Shown here: positions 44,008-52,406 of the stretch, in pieces
How positions within the stretch are numbered: the stretch's first letter is position 1
How the letters are laid out: the number at the start of each line of letters is the position of its first letter
Assembly (NCBI GenBank): GCA_021847605.1
Contig: JAJZQN010000004.1
Location: 62,001 to 126,000, forward strand
Length of the DNA stretch: 64,000 nt
Reading direction: 5' to 3'
DNA from: Pseudomonadota bacterium
Lineage (GTDB): Bacteria > Pseudomonadota > Alphaproteobacteria > Sphingomonadales > Sphingomonadaceae
Program-made: the position numbers and the translations under genes
Notes under the pieces: generated by a model
The model's input: only the letters and a program-made list of their open reading frames with translations
What the model was told of the DNA's origin: nothing
Database searches by the model: none

Positions 44008-45015
44008 TCATTCTCCCACGCTTTCGAGCAGACCCGGTTCGGCACGCAGCCGGGGCAGAACCTCTTTCTCGAACAGGCGCAGGCTGCGCCACGATACTTC
44101 CGGATCAAGCCCGCCCAGCAAGGCATGGAACGTCACCGCCGTGCCGCGCCCAAGCCCTTTGAGATAGTCGAAACATTCGTCCGGCGTCAGCACTTTGATA
44201 TTGGGCATTGCCTTCAGCCCCTCGACCGTTTCGGCGGGCTGATACCGCGTCTGCCCGGTGCCACGCTCCTTGGCCCATTCGGCATAGGCGTTCGTCGCAT
44301 AGGCGACATGGGGCGCCACTATCGGCCAGTCGCGGTCCGGATCGTCCGACACATAGAGGAAGCTGGCGGCTGGCTTGCGCAATTCTTCCGGCGGTGGAAA
44401 CCCGGCTTTTTCCCGTTCCTCCTTATACAGGGTGAACAGGTCGGGATGGCCGGGGAAATATTGATAACCGCCTTTGGCTGCGCGGATTGCAGACTTGTCG
44501 GTCGATCCGCCCATATAGATTTTCGGGCCGCCGGGCGTTGCGGGCGGCGGCGTCACGCGGACGGTGCGGCCCCGGAATTCGAACGGCTCGCCAGTCCATG
44601 CCTGTTTCAGCGTCGCCATAGCCTCGTTCATGATGGCGAGGCGCTTGGTGATATCGCGGTCGAACATCTCGAACTCATGCGGACGATAGCCCATGCCGGC
44701 GGTCAGCCAGATGCGGCCCGGCGCGATATTGTCCAGCACCGCCAGATCTTCGGCCAGCCTCAGGGGATCATGCATGGTGACGACCAGTGCCGAAAGATGC
44801 GCGACGATATTTTCCGTTGCCCCCAGGATCGAGGCTGCCTGCACCATCGACGACGGGCAATAGCCCCCCTCCGCGCCATGATGTTCGGCCAGAAAAACCT
44901 GCGTAAAGCCCAGCTTGTCGGCCCATTGCGCCTGCTCGATCGCGGTGCGGTACAATGCGGGATGCGGCGTGCCGAAATCCGGCCGGTTCATATCGTAACG
45001 AAGGTTCAGTTGCAC
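44008..45015 (-). CDS. Luciferase-like (LLM) oxidoreductase, candidate F420-dependent enzyme
   Basis: 335 residues, GTG start (GAGAGGAAC upstream). The bacterial luciferase-like TIM barrel is clear: WADKLGFTQVFLAEHHGAEG, HDPLRLAEDLAVLDNIAPGR, GPKIYMGGSTDKSAIRAA. The family uses FMNH2 or F420H2. Sequence alone does not settle which, but the same regulon carries a full F420 synthesis and reduction operon, and no other obvious F420 user is in the window. It could reduce or hydride-transfer to a pathway intermediate, or act as a monooxygenase with the flavin reductase at 47590. It sits within a four-gene operon. Confidence 0.9.
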   Translation of the reverse strand: MQLNLRYDMNRPDFGTPHPALYRTAIEQAQWADKLGFTQVFLAEHHGAEGGYCPSSMVQAASILGATENIVAHLSALVVTMHDPLRLAEDLAVLDNIAPGRIWLTAGMGYRPHEFEMFDRDITKRLAIMNEAMATLKQAWTGEPFEFRGRTVRVTPPPATPGGPKIYMGGSTDKSAIRAAKGGYQYFPGHPDLFTLYKEEREKAGFPPPEELRKPAASFLYVSDDPDRDWPIVAPHVAYATNAYAEWAKERGTGQTRYQPAETVEGLKAMPNIKVLTPDECFDYLKGLGRGTAVTFHALLGGLDPEVSWRSLRLFEKEVLPRLRAEPGLLESVGE

Positions 45016-45049
45016 CGGGAAGGGTTCCTCTCTTTTATATGGATCCGGT

Positions 45050-47449
45050 TCAGGCGGCCGATACGCGCGACTGGATACGACCAGTCACATCCTGCGCCTG
45101 CATCGCCTTTCCACTGGCCAGCAGCGCATCGATCTCCTGCTCGGAATAGCCGATCTCGCTCAATATCTGGCGGCTATGCTCGCCCAGACGCGGCGCGGAG
45201 CCTTTCGCAAAACCGGGCGTCGCGCTCAGATGGACGAAGCTGCCGAACTGGCGGACATGGCCGTACATGGAATCGCGATTTTCGATGACGCGATTGCTCT
45301 CGATCGCCCAATCCTGCCACAGCGCCTCGCGCACCCAACTGGTTTCGCGGGCAATCTCGCACGGCGCACCCGCGGCATCCAGCAACGCATAGGCATCCGC
45401 ACTGGTGAGGGCCGCAAAATATGGCTCCAATATACCGGCCAGCGCCGCATCCTGTGCCGCGCGCTTGGCCGGATCGGCCAACGCCGTATCATCGATCCAC
45501 TCCGAATGGCCTACCGCACGGGCCAGCGCAGCGAAGCGCGCATCCTGTCGGCAGGCGATGCAGAGAAAGCCGTCCTGCGTGCGATAGAGACGATCGAGCG
45601 CGTTATAGCCCATCTGCTCCTTGTCGAGGCGGAAGCCATAGACGACCTGCTTGTCCGCGTTCAGGAAATGCTCCGACGTGGTCCACAGGCTGGAATGCAA
45701 TTGCGGGCATTCCATATAGTCGCCCTCGCCCGTCAGCGCCCGGCGTTCAAGCCCCATGAGGATGCCCGCCGCCGCCAGAAAGCCATTATTATAGTCCTCA
45801 TTGCCGAAAACCGATCGGGTAGGAGGATTGCCCGCACCGCCACCTTCATACAGAAGGCCGGTCCAGCCCGACACCAACGGCGCAAAGCTCTTGAGCAGGG
45901 ATTTTGGTCCTTTCGAACCATAGCCCGGCAGATAGACATAGAGGAGCCGCGGATTGATCTTTGCCAGCGCTTCATAGCCGATGCCCAGCTTGTCCGCCTT
46001 GCCGGGGCGGAGATTATGGGTGACGACATCTGCAGTCGCAACGAGGCGCAGCGCCGCTTCCAGCGCTTCGGGTTGTTTCAGGTCGAGAACGATATCGCGC
46101 TTGCCGCGTTGGGCCGCATCGAAGCAATCAGGCAGCGGACGCATCTGATCTCCGCCCGGCGTTTCCACCTTGATGACGTCTGCGCCGAGATCAGACAGGA
46201 GGCGGCCGCCATAGCCCACCGCGAAGAAAGACGAGAAATCGACCACCTTGATACCAGCCAGCGGCCGGTCGAGCGGCTTGCCTTCAATCGCCAGCGTCGC
46301 GCGCTTTCGCGCAATCAGATCGGCCAGTGCGCCATTATCTGCGCCAATCACGGGAGCGGGCTTGGGCGCGGCGCAAGGCGACTTGTTGAATCGGACGGCT
46401 GGTGCCGCCTGATAGATGGTGCCGAAATCGGGGTCCGGCAGGGCGATACGTTGCCCCACATAGTCCACCTGCTCATCCAGCAGGACTTCAGCGGGTTCCA
46501 GCACCGGAAGGGCAGCAACATCGGCCGCCTGAAACAGGCTGATCCATTCTGCACGCGCTTTCGTCCTGAAGGCATCGAACAGTTCGACGCGCGCGATATG
46601 ATATTCGTCATCCGACAGGGGAACGGACATTTCCGCCGCGCCCTTCACCACCGACACGCGATCGCCAAAGCCCAGCACATCCATCGCAGACTTGAAACCG
46701 CCCTGCCCACCGGTGTGGATTTGCAGGAACAGACCGTCGCCGCACTCGAACATGCCGGTGACGAGCCGGGTGCGCCCAAAGCGATCGACCGCGCCGGAAT
46801 CGCCTGCCTTGATGTAGGATATGCCCTCTTCCTGCCACCAGTTATTCATGGGTGACTGGGCCAGCATCGCATCCAGCAGCGATGCTTCCACCCGCTGGCC
46901 CTGACCGATATGGCGCCGGGCGCGGACTGCCGAAAGGGCGCCGATCACGCCCAGGAAGGCCTGACCATAATGAAGTGCAGGGTGGCCGAGATAGACGGGA
47001 CCGGCACGAAACGGGCTGGACTTGTCGACCATCGTGCCGAGCAAGGCGGTTGCCAGCCCTTCACCACGCGGGCGATCGGCAAAGGGCGTGTCCTTGCCAT
47101 AGGCGGTAAGGGCAACATTGATGAGATGGGGGAAATCCCGCGCCAGGCTGGCCTGATCCAGGCCAAGGGCCAAAGCCTCATCTTCCTCCAGCGCATGGAC
47201 GAAGATGTCCGCACTAGCCAGCAGACCGCGCAGAGCATCCCGGTCCGCGGCCTCACCAATATCCAGTTCGACGCTTCGTTTGGAACGATCCCAACTCTTG
47301 CGGGTCAGTTCATGCGCGAAATAAGCGCCGCCGCGCGGCTCAACCTTGACGACATCGGCGCCATGATCGGCCAACAGCATGGCCGCGATCGCCACCGGCA
47401 TTTCGGTGGCAAGTTCGATAACGGTGAGATGATCCAGAGGACCGGGCAT
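45050..47449 (-). CDS. Tandem-fused family III CoA-transferase (two CaiB domains)
   Basis: 799 residues, twice the usual size, with two CaiB/BaiF domains (about 1-395 and 400-799). Both have the opening motif: LTVIELATEMPVAIAAMLLADHG and GIKVVDFSSFFAVGYGGRLL. In the region of the catalytic aspartate the second domain reads FGNEDYNNGFLAA, whereas the first reads ALHYGQAFLGV, without Asp. Family III enzymes are interlocked homodimers, so this may be a covalent pseudo-dimer with one working site. Start ATG 47449 follows GGGAGTAAGCG. It heads the operon CoA-transferase, LLM oxidoreductase, SnoaL-like, quinone oxidoreductase. Confidence 0.9.
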   Translation of the reverse strand: MPGPLDHLTVIELATEMPVAIAAMLLADHGADVVKVEPRGGAYFAHELTRKSWDRSKRSVELDIGEAADRDALRGLLASADIFVHALEEDEALALGLDQASLARDFPHLINVALTAYGKDTPFADRPRGEGLATALLGTMVDKSSPFRAGPVYLGHPALHYGQAFLGVIGALSAVRARRHIGQGQRVEASLLDAMLAQSPMNNWWQEEGISYIKAGDSGAVDRFGRTRLVTGMFECGDGLFLQIHTGGQGGFKSAMDVLGFGDRVSVVKGAAEMSVPLSDDEYHIARVELFDAFRTKARAEWISLFQAADVAALPVLEPAEVLLDEQVDYVGQRIALPDPDFGTIYQAAPAVRFNKSPCAAPKPAPVIGADNGALADLIARKRATLAIEGKPLDRPLAGIKVVDFSSFFAVGYGGRLLSDLGADVIKVETPGGDQMRPLPDCFDAAQRGKRDIVLDLKQPEALEAALRLVATADVVTHNLRPGKADKLGIGYEALAKINPRLLYVYLPGYGSKGPKSLLKSFAPLVSGWTGLLYEGGGAGNPPTRSVFGNEDYNNGFLAAAGILMGLERRALTGEGDYMECPQLHSSLWTTSEHFLNADKQVVYGFRLDKEQMGYNALDRLYRTQDGFLCIACRQDARFAALARAVGHSEWIDDTALADPAKRAAQDAALAGILEPYFAALTSADAYALLDAAGAPCEIARETSWVREALWQDWAIESNRVIENRDSMYGHVRQFGSFVHLSATPGFAKGSAPRLGEHSRQILSEIGYSEQEIDALLASGKAMQAQDVTGRIQSRVSAA

Positions 47450-47567
47450 CGCTTACTCCCATGGCGGTCTTTGCCGCACCTTTTGCTTGGGGATGGCGCC
47501 GAGTCCGTCCGGTCGTCACCCCGCCTTCATGTCCAAGGAGACACGAATTTCGACCCGGGCGCAAGTA

Positions 47568-47589
47568 AATTTGCACCATAGGTTCAAAT
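47568..47589 (-). promoter_or_regulatory. Regulon operator copy 10
   Basis: On the minus strand the arms are ATTTGAACC-N4-GTGCAAATT. It lies 119 bp upstream of the fused CoA-transferase and ends one base from the flavin reductase stop. Confidence 0.7.
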
Positions 47590-48231
47590 TCAGGCAGATC
47601 GTTCCGACCAGTCAGGATCGTAGCGCGGACGTTCCATCTGGAAACTGTCGCCATTACGCACATACCAGCCGCTGCCATGGGTGCGGCCGATCAATTTCAT
47701 CGCCGGAATATCGAAATAGACCCGCTCGCGATCCGTAATGAAGGCGTCCTGAATATGCGCCATGACGATTTCGCCGATCACCACGGTCTGAAAGGATCCG
47801 ATGTCGAGCGCCGCCACTTTTTTGCATTCGAAGCTGACCGGACTGGACGCAATCAATGGTGGGGACACCAATTGGGCGGGTGCAGTTTCTATACCAGCAT
47901 AGTCGATTTCGCTGACATCGGACGGCGCGTCGACGCTGCATGCGTTCATCCGTTCGGCATCGGCTTCACACACCAGATTAACGACGAACTCTCCGGTAGA
48001 GATGATGTTGGATGCGGTATTCTTGAGGCCGCGCGTCGCCGGATCCTTAAGCAGTCCCAAAGCGACCAGCGGCGGTTCGGTGCCGACGCAGTTAAAAAAG
48101 CTGTACGGCGCAGCATTGACGACGCCGGTGGGTGACATGGACGTGATCCATGCAATCGGTCGCGGCGTGATGGTGGAATTGACGATCTTGTACCGCGTTG
48201 CCATCGGCAGCGCGCGCATGTCGAACTGCAT
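47590..48231 (-). CDS. Flavin reductase-like FMN-binding protein
   Basis: 213 residues, ribosome site AAGGATAAGGG. The split-barrel flavin reductase fold is indicated by ITPRPIAWITSMSPTGVVNAAPYSFFNCVG and NIISTGEFVVNLV. GRTHGSGWYVR is the typical end region. Members use NAD(P)H to reduce FMN, often for a two-component monooxygenase. The LLM protein in the next operon is a possible partner; then the F420 idea for that protein would weaken. It is co-transcribed with the crotonase gene upstream (5 bp gap). Confidence 0.9.
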   Translation of the reverse strand: MQFDMRALPMATRYKIVNSTITPRPIAWITSMSPTGVVNAAPYSFFNCVGTEPPLVALGLLKDPATRGLKNTASNIISTGEFVVNLVCEADAERMNACSVDAPSDVSEIDYAGIETAPAQLVSPPLIASSPVSFECKKVAALDIGSFQTVVIGEIVMAHIQDAFITDRERVYFDIPAMKLIGRTHGSGWYVRNGDSFQMERPRYDPDWSERSA

Positions 48232-48236
48232 GACCC

Positions 48237-49049
48237 TTATCCTTCCGATGCTTTGGCGGCGGCTTTCGCGGCGGCTCGCGCCTTGAACGCTTCACGCGCG
48301 CGGGGCACCTCCTCACCGGCCTGACAAAGATGGCAATAGACCAGTTCCAGCGCATGCACCGAAGTCAGGTCGCCGCGCTCCGCCTGATCGATCAACCGCT
48401 TGGTCAGTTCGACGGCATGGGCGTTGCCATCGCCAATCGTTGCGCCAAGAGTGAGCGCTTCTGCGACGGCGCGGCCTTTCTCCACGATCCGGCTGATGAG
48501 GCCAAGGCTCAGCGCTTCGGCGGCATCGAGCGTTCGCCCGGAAAAGATGATTTCCGACGCCCGTGCCCGGCCGAGTTGCCGCGTCAGGAACCATGCGGCA
48601 CCACCATCGGGAACGAGGCCGAAGTCGAGGAAGGGCGCGCCGAATTTGGCGTCCTGCGCCGCGAAGATCATGTCGCAAGCCATGGCGAGGCTCCACGCCA
48701 CGCCATAGGCGCCGCCCTCGACGGCTGCGACCGTCGGAATGGGCAAGGCCCGCACCCGGCTGATAATCCGCTGCCCCATTTCGAGGCGGGCAGCCAGGGC
48801 CAGCGCACCGGCGCCCCGTGCAGGCGGCAGCTTTACGTCGCCGCCGTTGCTGAAATAATTTTCGGCGCCGCATAACACCAGCATGCGGGCGGGCGTATCA
48901 TTTTCCAGTCGGTCGAGCGCTGCGGAGAACGCCTCCCACATGGCGAAGGAGGCGGTATTTTTGGCTCGGGGGCGATTGAGCGTGATGACCGCCACGCCAT
49001 CATCGCGCAACTCCAGCAGCAATTCCGGCGCGGCGCCGTCCTGATCCAT
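48237..49049 (-). CDS. Enoyl-CoA hydratase/isomerase, PaaG-like
   Basis: 270 residues from ATG 49049 (GGGAGAGTAAGG); the extended frame to 49097 has no site. ENYFSNGGDVK and EGGAYGVAWSLAMACD make the oxyanion hole. The catalytic segment FGAPFLDFGLVPDGGAAW has Asp in the second acid position and no first glutamate, the pattern of PaaG-type double-bond isomerases rather than hydratases. It may shift a double bond or open a ring in a CoA-bound intermediate. The C-terminus is Ala/Lys-rich. Confidence 0.92.
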   Translation of the reverse strand: MDQDGAAPELLLELRDDGVAVITLNRPRAKNTASFAMWEAFSAALDRLENDTPARMLVLCGAENYFSNGGDVKLPPARGAGALALAARLEMGQRIISRVRALPIPTVAAVEGGAYGVAWSLAMACDMIFAAQDAKFGAPFLDFGLVPDGGAAWFLTRQLGRARASEIIFSGRTLDAAEALSLGLISRIVEKGRAVAEALTLGATIGDGNAHAVELTKRLIDQAERGDLTSVHALELVYCHLCQAGEEVPRAREAFKARAAAKAAAKASEG

Positions 49050-49118
49050 CCTTACTCTCCCAAAGCCTTTTGTCCGGCATTGGCAGGCGTAGCGCAAGGA
49101 TCCCGCTCAAGGCAAGGA

Positions 49119-49140
49119 AATTTGCATCTATGTGCAATGT
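49119..49140 (+). promoter_or_regulatory. Regulon operator copy 11
   Basis: The arms are AATTTGCAT-N4-GTGCAATGT, with the inner TTGCAT/GTGCAA dyad. It lies 70 bp upstream of the PaaG-like gene and directly abuts the TetR stop at 49141. Confidence 0.7.
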
Positions 49141-49863
49141 TCAGGTGGCGGTTGACGATTTCCGTTTCCTGCGCATCGGCAGAGCCTCCTCGCCCCGTTC
49201 GGCAATGTCGCCGATCAGCGTCTCTACTTCCTTGCGGGCTGCGCCCTTCAGGCTGCCGGATACGCAAGCGAGATAGCTGCTGACCAGACGGACGATGACC
49301 TCATCATCGGGAATACGGCCCTGCGCCCAGTCATTGATCGTTGCATATTCGAACCGCACAAGATCGTCGACCAGTCGATCGGCCTGAACCCAGGGCTGCA
49401 ATTGGCGTTTCTTTTCGAGCGCGGCGATCCAGATACCATTATGCTCGGTGGCGGGGGTGTGCATGGCCGTCCAGATGTCATGATCGACATCGGAACTGAA
49501 ATAGAGCGCCATGATCGCCTTGATATAATTGCGGATCTTTCGGTTGCGCTGAACGACGGAGATCATGCGTTCCAGATTATGCTGTAACGTACCGGGCGGC
49601 GTCGCATAATCGATACGGCTGACATATTCGTCGAAATATTCCTGAATCGCCGATGCGATCATGCGTTCGCGAGTCTGGAAGGCGTTATAGAGGGTACGCT
49701 TCGCCACGCCGGCCCGCTGGCATATGTCGTTCATGCTGAGCGCGGCGATGCCCTGTTCGGCAATGACGTTACGGGTTTCTTCCAATATGCGGCGGCGCCG
49801 TTCGATGATGGCCGGACTGGAATAGGTTTGCGGCCTTTCCGTCCCTTCCTTCAGGTCGATCAT
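49141..49863 (-). CDS. TetR-family regulator, second candidate for the island
   Basis: 240 residues from ATG 49863; a TTG at 49899 would add 12 residues. IIERRRRILEETRNVIAEQG leads into the HTH LSMNDICQRAGVAKRTLYNAF and QTRERMI. The rest is a helical ligand domain. Operator copy 49929-49950 lies 66 bp upstream of the start, consistent with autoregulation. It stands alone between the crotonase/flavin reductase unit and the second PQQ dehydrogenase. Whether this protein or the one at 28687 recognises the shared operator cannot be decided from the sequence. Confidence 0.9.
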   Translation of the reverse strand: MIDLKEGTERPQTYSSPAIIERRRRILEETRNVIAEQGIAALSMNDICQRAGVAKRTLYNAFQTRERMIASAIQEYFDEYVSRIDYATPPGTLQHNLERMISVVQRNRKIRNYIKAIMALYFSSDVDHDIWTAMHTPATEHNGIWIAALEKKRQLQPWVQADRLVDDLVRFEYATINDWAQGRIPDDEVIVRLVSSYLACVSGSLKGAARKEVETLIGDIAERGEEALPMRRKRKSSTAT

Positions 49864-49928
49864 CCCCTTGGTCGCCAATGCCGTCACCTTCCACCACAAG
49901 CCATGCGTTAAAGTTGCCCATCATAACG

Positions 49929-49950
49929 CTTCTGCATGATCGTGCAAATT
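49929..49950 (+). promoter_or_regulatory. Regulon operator copy 12
   Basis: The arms are CTTCTGCAT-N4-GTGCAAATT, upstream of the TetR gene at 49141. The 348-bp gap 49864-50211 contains this site and the 50044 repeat, and otherwise nothing I can identify. Confidence 0.65.
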
Positions 49951-50043
49951 TCACCTTTCGGACAGGAGATAAGGAGAGTCTGGCCGGATAGGGTTACAAG
50001 TTGCGTCCAACATATCCGACACGCCAAAATCCATGATTCTCCT

Positions 50044-50073
50044 CTTAGCTTGCCATATTTCCCGGCGATTTTG
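50044..50073 (-). repeat. 30-bp repeat, copy B
   Basis: The reverse complement matches 42319-42348 in 29 of 30 bases. It lies in the gap between the TetR gene and the PQQ dehydrogenase stop. Confidence 0.75.
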
Positions 50074-50211
50074 TAATTTCATTACGCCGTTTAGAAATTA
50101 TCGCAAAGACCTCTGTGGTGGTGGCGGGACGCCCGAGTGGAAGGGCGCGACGGGGTTATCCCATGATCGCGCACCCGTAGGACAGCCCATATTGGATGCC
50201 CCCATCGACCA

Positions 50212-52254
50212 TCATTTCCCCTTGGGCATGGTTTCCCGCGCGCGTTGCCGGATATAGTGACGCAGCCCCTCCAGATCGGCGTCGGTCAGTTGCGTGAAGC
50301 TGCCCATGCCGCGCGCCATCAAAGCACCGTCATGCACGACCGACTTGAACGTTTCCGCGTCCAGCGGAACAGACGACTTGCGCAGATCGGGAGCAGCCCC
50401 GCCCGCCATCATGCCAGCGCCGTGGCAGATGATGCAGCTGCTATTATAGATGCCTCCGCCGATCTTTGCCTTGGCCGGATCGACGGTGAAGGCCGGATCA
50501 TCCTGTATCGGCATATCTTCCTGCTGGAACGCAGGCAAAGCCTTGGCCCCGCCGATGGTGAAGGTCAGAACCCGGCGTTGCTGCTGCCGATAATCCCAGT
50601 TGGGCGTATTGGGGAAACTGCTGCGGAAACCGGTGATGACCGACACATATTGCTTGCCGCCCAGCGAATAGCTGATGGGAGCCGCCAATATGCCGTTCTG
50701 CGCATCGAAATTCCACAGCTTGCGTCCGTTCACGGCCGAAAAGGCGCTGAAACTGCCGTCGTTCGTCCCCTGAAACACCAGATTGCCGCCAGTCGCCATG
50801 GTGCCGCCGTTGAACACGCCGGGTTGCGGCACCGACCATGCCTGCTTGTTGCCCGCGACATCCCATGCAACCAGCTTGCTGGTGGCGGGCGGCGCGACGA
50901 TGTTGGTCGGCGGCGCGCCCAGCCCGGTGTTGACCATCATCCCCGGCTTATACTGCCAGTCCTTCACATTGGCCGGATCGACGAAGACGCGGCCGCCCTC
51001 CATCACCGGAATATAGCTGAGGCCCGTCTTCGGGCTGAAGGACATGGCCTGTACCCCATGGGCGCCATTGGGGAAGGGATACATCAGGAAAGGCTTGCCA
51101 TCGGGATATTGCGCGTCGGGATTAATGTCCGGACGTCCCGTTACCGGATCGATCCCCCGCGCCCAATTCTGCTTGGCAAAGGGGCTGGCCGACAGGAATT
51201 TCCCCGTCTCCCGATCGATCACATAGAAGAAACCATTTTTGGGCGCATGGATCAGGACCGGCCGCATCTTGCCGTTGATCATCATGTCGGTCAGTTCGAT
51301 GTCCATAGCATCGTTGAAGTCATGGCTGTTTTCGGGATTGACCTGATAGTGCCAGACATATTCGCCGGTTTTCGCATTCAGCGCGACGATGGAGGAGAGG
51401 TAAAGATTGTCGCCGCCGCCGGGGCTGCGAATCTTGATATTCCATGGCCAGCCATTGCCGGTGCCCAGATAGATGCGGTCATATTTGGCGTCATAGGCCA
51501 TGGCATGCCAGACGGTGCCGCCGCCGCCGAATTTCCACCATTCGCCGGTCCATGTCCTGGCGGCATCCTCCATCGCCTTATTTTCGAAGCCCTTGGCCGG
51601 ATCACCGGGCACGACATACCAGCGCCATGATTTCTTGCCGGTCTTTATGTCATAGGCGGTGACATAACCGCGCGTCGGGCTGTAGTCCGCACCGCCAAAG
51701 CCCACGACCACCTTGTCGCCTGCCACCCATGGCGGGCCGGTGATATAGCCATGTTCCGCTTCATCCAGCGTCTGGACGGACCAGCGCGGCTTGCCGGTTT
51801 TGGCATCGACTGCGATCAGCCGCCCTTCGCGCGTTGCGGTAAAGACCATCCCATCCTTATAGGCGATGCCGCGCGTCCCCCATCCTGCGCGCATCCGTGT
51901 CTTCGCCTCCGGCTGGCTGGCGACGTCGGGATCATATTGCCACAGCAATTTGCCGGTACGAGCGTCCAGCGCATGGATCACGCTATGGCCGACGGCGAAA
52001 TAGAATATGCCATCGACTTCCAAAGGCTGTGTGTAGGAATCGAACGTGTCGATATCATAGGACCATGCGAGGCCGAGCTTGCCGACATTGGCTTCGTTGA
52101 TCTGATCGAGCGGGCTGAAATGCTGCTCCTGATCATTGCCGCCATAGTTGGTCCAGTTGGAACCGGCGACAGGCGCAGGCGCCTTTGCCAGCAGGGCGCC
52201 GCTAATGGTAACGATCGTCAACCCGGCCAGACCGGCCGCCATCCGCACTTTCAT
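50212..52254 (-). CDS. PQQ-dependent quinohemoprotein alcohol dehydrogenase, second copy
   Basis: 680 residues from ATG 52254 with GGGAGACGGAT; the longer frame runs back through the operators and is rejected. A signal peptide (MAAGLAGLTIVTISGALLAKAP) is followed by the PQQ propeller (GGNDQEQHFSPLDQINEANVG, GGGGTVWHAMAYDAKY, SPGGGDNLYLSS). A cytochrome c domain has CIICH at residues 607-611. As in the paralogue at 35436, the vicinal disulfide is absent (TRMRAGWGTRG in its place). HDFNDAMDIEL replaces WDFNSAMDIEL, so specificities may differ. It is a periplasmic alcohol oxidase feeding the respiratory chain. Monocistronic. Confidence 0.94.
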   Translation of the reverse strand: MKVRMAAGLAGLTIVTISGALLAKAPAPVAGSNWTNYGGNDQEQHFSPLDQINEANVGKLGLAWSYDIDTFDSYTQPLEVDGIFYFAVGHSVIHALDARTGKLLWQYDPDVASQPEAKTRMRAGWGTRGIAYKDGMVFTATREGRLIAVDAKTGKPRWSVQTLDEAEHGYITGPPWVAGDKVVVGFGGADYSPTRGYVTAYDIKTGKKSWRWYVVPGDPAKGFENKAMEDAARTWTGEWWKFGGGGTVWHAMAYDAKYDRIYLGTGNGWPWNIKIRSPGGGDNLYLSSIVALNAKTGEYVWHYQVNPENSHDFNDAMDIELTDMMINGKMRPVLIHAPKNGFFYVIDRETGKFLSASPFAKQNWARGIDPVTGRPDINPDAQYPDGKPFLMYPFPNGAHGVQAMSFSPKTGLSYIPVMEGGRVFVDPANVKDWQYKPGMMVNTGLGAPPTNIVAPPATSKLVAWDVAGNKQAWSVPQPGVFNGGTMATGGNLVFQGTNDGSFSAFSAVNGRKLWNFDAQNGILAAPISYSLGGKQYVSVITGFRSSFPNTPNWDYRQQQRRVLTFTIGGAKALPAFQQEDMPIQDDPAFTVDPAKAKIGGGIYNSSCIICHGAGMMAGGAAPDLRKSSVPLDAETFKSVVHDGALMARGMGSFTQLTDADLEGLRHYIRQRARETMPKGK

Positions 52255-52289
52255 ATCCGTCTCCCTGCCGGTCCTGAAACCCGACTTGT

Positions 52290-52311
52290 TTATTGCACTT
52301 TGGTGCAATAT
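52290..52311 (-). promoter_or_regulatory. Regulon operator copy 13 (best palindrome)
   Basis: TATTGCAC and GTGCAATA are perfect 8-bp arms around TTTG. It lies 36 bp upstream of the PQQ dehydrogenase start and is the clearest dyad of the set. Confidence 0.8.
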
Positions 52312-52338
52312 TTGGCGAGTGTCAACGTACCAGACGGG

Positions 52339-52387
52339 TTGACAGAGACTTTCCTGAAATGCACTATATTGCACTATAGGATAGAAT
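52339..52387 (+). promoter_or_regulatory. Promoter and regulon operator copy 14 for the esterase operon
   Basis: TTGACA (52339-52344) and CACTAT (52362-52367) with a 17-bp spacer form a good sigma-70 promoter. The operator (52366-52387; + strand arms ATATTGCAC-N4-GGATAGAAT) overlaps the -10 and start site, the layout expected for repression. The esterase gene begins at 52407. Confidence 0.75.
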
Positions 52388-52406
52388 TGAAGGGGAGAGG
52401 ATCGAC

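Noticed and set aside
50110-50160. tRNA-like D-arm sequence (GCCCGAGTGG region)
   Set aside because: No matching acceptor stem, anticodon arm or T-arm could be paired around it.
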